A stretch of 64,000 bases of DNA. It comes from Cephalopachus bancanus. Lineage: Eukaryota > Chordata > Mammalia > Primates > Tarsiidae. The position numbers were made by a program, and so were the translations under genes. Below are positions 56,775-64,000 of the stretch, in pieces. The notes below the pieces were generated by a model. The model was not told the DNA's origin, made no database searches, and saw nothing but the letters and a program-made list of their open reading frames with translations. The DNA is taken from assembly GCA_027257055.1 (NCBI GenBank), contig JAPVLO010000232.1, positions 4,588,001 to 4,652,000 on the forward strand, read 5' to 3'. How positions within the stretch are numbered: position 1 is the stretch's first letter; the number at the start of each line of letters is the position of its first letter.

Positions 56775-57310
56775 TTTTCTTTTAACAGGTATTTTATTTT
56801 AGAATACTTTTATACTTACAGAAAAATTACAAAGAAAGCAGAGAGTTCCCATATACCCCACATTGGCTTTCCTGTTATTTACATCTTACACTACTATGGT
56901 ACATGGGGTATAATTCCTGAACCAATATAGATAAATTATTATTAACTCAAGTCCATACTTCATTCAGACTGCCCAAGTTTTTACCTCATTCCTTTTCCTG
57001 TCCCAAGAGCCCATCCATATTACATTTAGACATAACTTCTCCTTTGGCTACTTGTGGCTGTGAAAGTTTCTGAGACTTTGTTTTTGATGAACTTGATGGT
57101 TTCAAGGAGTACCCGTGAGGTATTTTGGAGAAGATCCCGCAGCTGCGATTTGTCTGGTGTTTCTCTCATAATTGGACCAGGATTTTGGTTTGGGGAAGTA
57201 AGATCACAGAGAGGTCAAGTGGCGCTCTCATCACGGCATATCAAGACCACACACTACCAAAATAACCCAGCACTGCTGATGTTAAGCTTGATTACCTGGC
57301 AATCAAGCTT
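56775..57310 (-). mobile_element. Old L1M/L1ME 3' end
   Basis: Near-complete order of the reverse L1ME 3'UTR: 'ttacagaaaaattacaaaga', 'gagagttcccatatacccca', 'tatggtacatggggtataat', 'cagactgcccaagtttttac', 'acttctcctttggctacttg', 'gacttgatggtttcaaggag'-like text, 'catcacggcatatcaagacc'. Confidence 0.85.
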
Positions 57311-57312
57311 AA
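57282..57312. repeat. Perfect 12-bp hairpin
   Basis: ttaagcttgatt (57282-57293), loop acctggc, aatcaagcttaa (57301-57312). It lies at the edge of the L1M tail. Confidence 0.95.
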
Positions 57313-57364
57313 TACATGTGTAAGCTACTGTAATTCTCACTACGCTGGAATGTCATTGTGATAT

Positions 57365-57470
57365 TATGATGCTATGCAGGACTAGATTCCAGAGACTTGG
57401 ATTCTGAGCCCATTTCTGCACATAATTGCTGTGTGAGCTTTGGTTGGTCATTTCAACCCTCTGTTGTTGC
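57365..57470 (+). mobile_element. MIR SINE fragment
   Basis: 'ccagagacttggattctgag', 'cacataattgctgtgtgagc', 'tttggttggtcatttcaacc' in MIR order. Confidence 0.6.
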
Positions 57471-57554
57471 TAATACAAACTATATATTCTTTTGTTAAGA
57501 GTCATGTTCATGTTTATAGTTACTTCTGAAATGCTTTCTAAACAAAGTGTTGTT

Positions 57555-57990
57555 TGCAAATGGTGGTAGCCAGCCTCCAAGTTGTCCCCAGTGGACAGGG
57601 TTGACCTGTTGTAACCAATTGGATCTTGTAAAGATGAGGTTGTGTGATTGCTAAGATTAGATAATGAAAGGCATCTGGCTTCCACTTTGTGATATCTTAA
57701 ATCACTCACTCAGAGAAAGTTGGCCACCATATCGTGACACTCTGGAAGCTTTAGGCAAAGGTTCACACAGTGAGGAAATGAGGCCCCCTGTGAATACCCA
57801 GCCCTGACTTGCCGGCAACTGAGTGCACACCATCTTTCAGCCCCAGGCAAGCCTTCGAAGACTGCAGTTCTAGACACCGTATGGACTGCAGGGTCATAAG
57901 GACCCCCAATCCAGAATCACTCAGTCAAGCTAGTCCAGAATTCCTGAACAGCAGCAACAGTGTGGAATCAATCTTTATAGTCCACGGAAT
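57555..57990 (+). mobile_element. Old MaLR LTR (MLT1)
   Basis: 'tgtaaccaattggatcttgt', 'ataatgaaaggcatctggct', 'aggaaatgaggccccctgtg', 'ggcaagccttcgaagactgc', 'gctagtccagaattcctgaa' follow MLT1 LTR order in plus orientation. Ancient, non-coding endogenous retroviral LTR; no internal genes nearby. Confidence 0.8.
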
Positions 57991-59625
57991 TGCATCAATG
58001 TGAAGGACATGGTATTGAGAAACCTTGCTCTCTGAAATCAGACCTTGAAAACCGCACTGTTTGAAATCAAGCCTCCAAGGCGTTGTCCAGATTTTCCATC
58101 AAAGGTCTTGCTTGCCCTTGTGATTTAATACTAAGTTCCATCTTCCCGTTGGTCTCATCATCTCATTAATAATCCTCCCCTTGGGCTGATCATTGTTTTG
58201 GTCAATCCCAGCCATGTCATGCATGTGTCCCCCAGAAATGCGGGCAAGGCTCCTCAGAGGCAGGGTCAGCACTGCTGCTCTGCCACTGCCACAGCCCCTG
58301 CATGACCTCACTCACTATGATGGTCCACTGGGGTCCTGAAGCTGGCTTAGAACCTGTCCAGGAGGGCGTGAGGGCTTGGGTTCCACAAAGGAAGGGAGGG
58401 GGTCCCCAGTAGCAAAGCAGCACCTGCCTCAATGCATGGATCCTCTTGTATCCACCTGCTCCTGGATGAGCCGTTGGTGGATACAGCTGGCCCCACCAAA
58501 CACCCAGCCTCTCCTCCTGCTCCCTTGAGGTTGCCTCTCAGTGTCTGCAGTCAACAGGCCCCATCTGAGCCCAGGCCACTGGCCGCTGAAAATACCATCT
58601 GAGCTTCCAAGCGCAGACGCAGCTGCTCCCCACTTTCCCCTTCCCCACTGTGGGCAAGTCTCCTGCCCAGGGGCCAGTCCTGAGAGGATCTGGGGGTTTC
58701 TGCCAGAAAGGAGGAAGGGGATCGCACAGGTTTCCTTTAACCTTGTATGTGCTCATGGGTCAACTCTTAACTGTCTTGCTGTAGTGGTCTATCTTAACTA
58801 CAAGGCAGGGAGCTGACTTTAAAACTCTTCAAGTTTTTCTAAAGTGTGTTTAAGCCGACTACTAACTAACTGGAGAAACAGATGGGGACTGGGTCACAGA
58901 TGATTTGACATTACTTGTAACAAAACCCAACTCTGCTCTTGATGATTAGAGGGTGGTTACGAGTCTGTATTTTAACTCAGGACGGAGTGAGAACTGCCTA
59001 CTCCAGCAGGGGAAACTACACCACTGTGACCAACAGCTGCTAGGAAGACTAGGCCCAAGGTTGCCAGGTAGGGAGGGAGGCCTGGGTGGGGGCGGGAGCT
59101 CTGGGCCCTCCACCTACCTGACCCCAGCTGCTGAGGGGCTCCGTACCCCTTGCATCCCCAGGTGAGGCCCAGAAACCTCTGCTGTCCAATGAACCGCACC
59201 TTTGGGGGTGCATCTTAATCACAAGCCACCTGCAAGGCAGTAAGAGTGACTTGGTAATAGCGTCCTATCATACAGAAAAGCCAGTGACACACAACATGAC
59301 TTGATGAACTTTCAGGTCAATAGTCTATGCCATCCCTTTCTTGGTCTTTGTCAGTGTAATTCTGGATGAGAAAACAATAATAAAAACAAGCACCAACATT
59401 AGAGCCTCCAAGCCTTTACTTCCGTAACCCTATTTAAAGCATTCATTCTCATCCAACTGGGTGCCACTTATTTATGCTTTTCCTTCCTCTGTCTAGATGG
59501 GCTTCACGAAAGTGTTTCTCTCAGATAATGCTACTTAGTTAAGAGAGTCTTGGGCCTTCACAAGCAGGAGGACCAGCTAAGCAATCTGTGAAATCTAAAA
59601 TGGGCTTATGTCCTGGCTCATCCTG
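57991..59625. other. Intergenic, no gene recognised
   Basis: Unique-looking sequence just downstream of AKR1B1 in gene direction. No exon, RNA gene or confident repeat. Confidence 0.45.
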
Positions 59626-59627
59626 AA

Positions 59628-59795
59628 CGCTGTGATTCTCAGCCTTGGCCCCATCTCAGATAGAATCACCCGGGCACCCTGCAAACTCGTGACGGCCTGG
59701 CCACAGCCCAGACCAATTAGACCCAGGGCAAGTCCAACCGTCACAGAGCTTATGTTCCCCAGATGCCTCCCGTGTGCAGCCAGAATGCACCCACT
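59628..59795 (+). mobile_element. MER5A-like hAT-Charlie MITE
   Basis: 'gctgtgattctcagccttgg', 'tagaatcacccgggcaccct', 'cccagaccaattagacccag', 'ccagatgcctcccgtgtgc' follow MER5A. The terminal repeats are decayed. It lies about 150 bp beyond the AKR1B1 cleavage site. Confidence 0.72.
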
Positions 59796-59944
59796 GCCCT
59801 GAGGCTAAATGGGTCGAGTTCTGGGGTTAGGGATCCCTGCTCTTGCTGCAGTGGACTGGCCTGCCTCATGGGTATCTGGGGAGTGAAGGTCAGGAGTGGG
59901 ACGGGTGGGTCATTGTTTTAAAAAACTCCAAAATGGAACAGCAT

Positions 59945-60291
59945 CAAGCTCACAAAAGCACTTTTTATTTGAGGCAAAGTCTTGCCAGAAGGATTACAGA
60001 TCCAAGTTGTCAGAGCTGTTGGTGGCCTGTTCTGACTGTAGAATCTGCCTCTCCTTGGTCAGACAAGGGTGATCAGGCTGGACTCCCCCGGTTGGGCAAA
60101 AAGAAGGGTCAAAAAAACCAGAAGAGATATCTACTCTACTGATGCTGCTCTGCAGACCTCACATCAAGCGAGACAAGCACTTGGCGGGCTGCTGTCCCAC
60201 CACGAGGGACACAGGCCACACCACACTTGCAAGGAGAAACAAGGTGGGAAGCAGGTGTCGGCCTCTTGGGGAAGAGCGGGCATCCGCAGCT
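59945..60291 (-). other. AKR1B1: AKR1B1 3' untranslated region
   Basis: This is the sequence from the AKR1B1 stop codon to a predicted cleavage site, read on the minus strand. The stretch just after the stop resembles the human AKR1B1 3'UTR as I recall it, including a segment near gtgtggcctgtgtccctcg. The end is placed roughly 20 bases past the AATAAA at 59969-59964, so the exact cleavage base is uncertain by about 15 bases. No interspersed repeat was recognised inside it. Confidence 0.8.
59964..59969 (-). terminator. AKR1B1: AKR1B1 polyadenylation signal AATAAA
   Basis: A canonical AATAAA hexamer on the minus strand, about 320 bases past the AKR1B1 stop codon. It is followed by a T/G-rich stretch (gtgcttttgtgagcttg) that fits a downstream element. 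It is the only canonical signal I see in the proposed 3'UTR. Confidence 0.85.
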
Positions 60292-60334
60292 TCAGAACTC
60301 CTCGTGGAAAGGGTAATCCTTGTGGGAGGTACAG
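60292..60334 (-). CDS. AKR1B1: AKR1B1 exon 10, coding part with stop
   Basis: On the minus strand the acceptor ctgacag ends at 60335. The exon then opens with C, which completes a Ser codon split across the intron (AG|C, phase 2). It continues CTSHKDYPFHEEF and stops at TGA (60294-60292). This is the aldose reductase C-terminus, identical to the human protein from Cys303 onward as I recall it. Together with exon 9 it gives the last 41 residues, ending at the position expected for a 316-residue family member. The reading frame joins exactly across the 2295-bp intron 9, which argues for a working gene rather than a processed pseudogene. Confidence 0.95.
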
Positions 60335-60727
60335 CTGTCAGGAGAAAGAGAACACAAGTATTTGCTTGTCAAGGAAATGATTTTGACTGTAACAAACTCC
60401 CACATGCAGAGATGATGTGTCTCACTACAGGACGAAATGGAGGCCCTGGAGGCAAGAGGCCAGTTCCGGGTCTTCAGGCCACAGGTCTACAGCTGGGCGG
60501 CAGCTCATCCTCCACTCCTCTTCAGGGCTGTCACCAAGGAGCACATGGGTGATGCTGCCGCCCACCTCACGTGCCCAGCACTGTGCCTGGTGTGTGCAGA
60601 ACAAGCACGATTCCTGACTGCTAGTAACTCCGCCCAGCTGGCAGGCCCAGATAGCACCTTGTCTTGAACAATAAGAGGGTGTGACAAGCACAGAGATGAC
60701 AGTAATAGAAGTGGTGTTAAATCTCCT

Positions 60728-60930
60728 GGGCAGCGAGACTTCATCTCTACAATAAATCAAAAAAATCAGCTGGGCGTGGTAGCGCGCACCTGTAATTCCG
60801 GCTACTAGGAAGGCTAAGGCGGAAGGATCGCCAGAGTCCAGCAGGCGAGGCTGCAGTGGCCGGGAGCGGCCACTGCACTCCAGTCTGGGCGACTGAGTGA
60901 GACTCCAACTCAAAAAAAAAAAAAAAAAAT
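60728..60930 (+). mobile_element. Alu SINE, lineage-specific young subfamily, 5'-truncated
   Basis: Starts inside the left arm at 'ctgggcagcgagacttcatc' and keeps the linker acaataaatcaaaaaaatca and a full right arm. It carries the perfect hairpin form of the right arm (60852-60877) and ends in an uninterrupted A tail. It is antisense to AKR1B1, inside intron 9, and very young by the pure tail. Confidence 0.93.
60852..60877. repeat. Perfect 11-bp hairpin within young Alu
   Basis: tgcagtggccg (60852-60862), loop ggag, cggccactgca (60867-60877). Confidence 0.95.
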
Positions 60931-62628
60931 CTGTGGCAGAATCCGAGGACCAGAGAGACAGCAGCAAGTGCTCCAAGGACTGGAGGAGGAAACTTGAAAC
61001 TTCCAGGGTTCCCTGGCATGTACCCGCGGGGTTAAAGTGAGCCCCACAGCCACTGGGGGTGGACTGGAAGGGAACAGGCTGAGAAGTGCAGGCAGGTCTG
61101 CCATGGCTCACTATCCACCAGGAAGGGCCAATGGCTTGTGCTGGGAACATGATGGCAGCAATGCTGGGCAGGCATGAAGGCCAGGTGAGCCCAGCTTGGA
61201 GCATGTAACTCTTATTCAAACACTGAACCCGTTAACCCATCTTTTTTTTTTTAACACCGGTGCACTAAGACTCCATCAGCAGCAGCATAGGCTCAGCACA
61301 GCAATATTTGCCAGAGAGAGGCTCTGCATGTATGCAGTTAGAAAAAGCTCCCAGGAGACCCTGAATGGCAAGCCAGCCTCTCCTCCCCACTCAACACCAG
61401 GAGCAGCCAGGACAATCTGACAGCTGCTTCTGGAACAGACTGGAGGGGGCAGTGTCTGAATGTAAAGGAACAATTAGGAAACCACAGGCTTCATCAGCCC
61501 TGAGAACTCATCCACGGTATCTGGCCAGCAGGTGGGTGGGGCGGGGGGAAGAGTGAAAAGGGCATATGATGAACAAACAGAGAAAGAACTAATGCAGCCG
61601 GCATCAGACTCACTCCTCTCGTTCTTGCCCACTAGACCCAAGAATGGCTTCAGCATCTGAAGGGTAGGTAGCATTACAGGGCATCTGAGAGGGCCTGGCC
61701 TGGGGCTGCCTGGGATACGCCAGCTGTGGCCTGTTTGCATCTGAGGCCATGGAGAGCATGACAGCAACAGGCCTCCCAGGCACATGTCTGCCTGAAGCTC
61801 CGAGTGAGCATCCAAGATGCAAACCAGGTAGACATCTGCCCGGGGCGGGTGGGGACCTCGGGGCCAGCTCTGACTTGGGGGAGAGAGCACAGCTGGAAAG
61901 AGGCACCGGCACCCCGCCTGGCCTCAGGGAATGTCCATGTGTGCTCCGAGGAGGAAGTGCTCAGGAGACAGTGGAGGCAGCTTAGACAAGAACAGGGCAG
62001 TGAGAGAGAAGCAGAGTGGTCTCCACTGCAAAACAGGAAGCTGTTTCTTGAAAGCAGATGGTGAGCTGTAGGCTCTACATAGTTATCAGACTGGTAGGAA
62101 AAGAACAAAACAAAGAATGTTCCCAGGCATCTTCCTCAGACTCCAAACGGCAATGCAGAGGAAACCAAGAACCAGGGGTCGTATGCTGGAGGGGCCTGGG
62201 AGATGCAGGTCAGAGGGGAGGATTGGACAGCAGGGCGGCACACAGGGGTTGCCTGATCCCTGGCCCACAGTCTTCCTGCTGAACCCCTTTCACAGGGTCA
62301 GCAAGACAAAGGGGCACAAGCATGTGCCCTCAGCACTGATGCAGGCCACCTGGGCACACTGGGTTTCAGAGGAGTCACTAAGATTTAAAAAGTAAATGCC
62401 GAAACGTGCAGCTACTCCAGGCCAGGCCGACAGCGCTGGGCTGGAAGGACATGGACATTCCGTGCTCGGAGTGGTTTGCGAGTGCAGCTGCACGTGGGCG
62501 AGGAGGCACGGCAACGTGCAGAGCAAGAGCTGCCATGCTAGGGCATGGCCCTGGGACCTCCAGGACCGCTCTTCTGTGCGACAGCCTCGAGGACCTCCTG
62601 CAGGCTGCTGTGACGCAGGGCCCACTCA

Positions 62629-64000
<1,372 letters not shown>

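Noticed and set aside
1..59900. Search for a second gene, CpG-island promoter or tRNA in the intergenic part
   Set aside because: No dense CpG block, no exon chain with matching phases and no cloverleaf with A and B boxes outside Alu/MIR; the SLC35B4 promoter was not seen.
60425..61219. 264-residue minus frame within AKR1B1 intron 9
   Set aside because: Runs through the reverse strand of the Alu (typical SWSLTQSPRLECSG Alu translation) and flanking intron; not a plausible exon.

Overview
The window is mammalian nuclear DNA, most likely from a non-anthropoid primate. It is mostly intergenic. The only gene I can support is the 3' end of AKR1B1 (aldose reductase) on the minus strand at the right edge. 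Exon 9 (62630-62712) and exon 10 (coding part 60292-60334, 3'UTR to about 59945, AATAAA signal at 59964-59969) encode the last 41 residues with consensus splice sites. Exons 1-8 lie beyond base 64000. In human, AKR1B1 is on 7q33 in minus orientation, with a long gap on its 3' side before SLC35B4. The left 60 kb here is best read as that 3' intergenic space (synteny is from memory, not tested).

Organism: several young Alu copies (571-859, 21884-22178, 31084-31364, 37918-38205, 60728-60930; older relatives 17376-17655 and 56146-56430) share changes absent from human Alu and from the lemur/galago Alus I know. These are an AATAAATC linker, a GGTTCGAGACC B box and a new hairpin in the right arm. 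They sit beside old AluJ-like dimers, MIR, L2, L1M, MaLR LTRs and Tigger1. By elimination I infer a tarsier; this is inference.

Layout. 0-20 kb: old L1/L2/MIR, one young Alu, an MST-type LTR (7955-8325), a dead Tigger1 (about 10290-12513), two pairs of short local duplications, and a degenerate TTCCA array. 20.8-43.3 kb: an unusual cluster of minisatellites (18-bp array with an internal orientation switch, 17-bp array, purine tract, 30-bp, 48-bp, 16-bp and 63-bp arrays), plus an internally deleted mariner (25052-25602). 43-60 kb: L2, MIR, an L1 split by a mariner-type MITE (49214-49447), two further L1M tails and an MLT1 LTR. 60-64 kb: AKR1B1 exons 9-10 with introns.

Almost all long open frames are chance frames through tandem repeats or repeat fragments. 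I did not find an undescribed gene system. The observations most worth checking are the AKR1B1 C-terminal substitutions, the 16-bp array of TGACCTTG nuclear-receptor half-sites about 17 kb downstream of AKR1B1, the inverted 18-bp minisatellite, the lineage-specific Alu family and the two mariner elements. Family names for old repeats come from recalled consensus features, so their edges are approximate.
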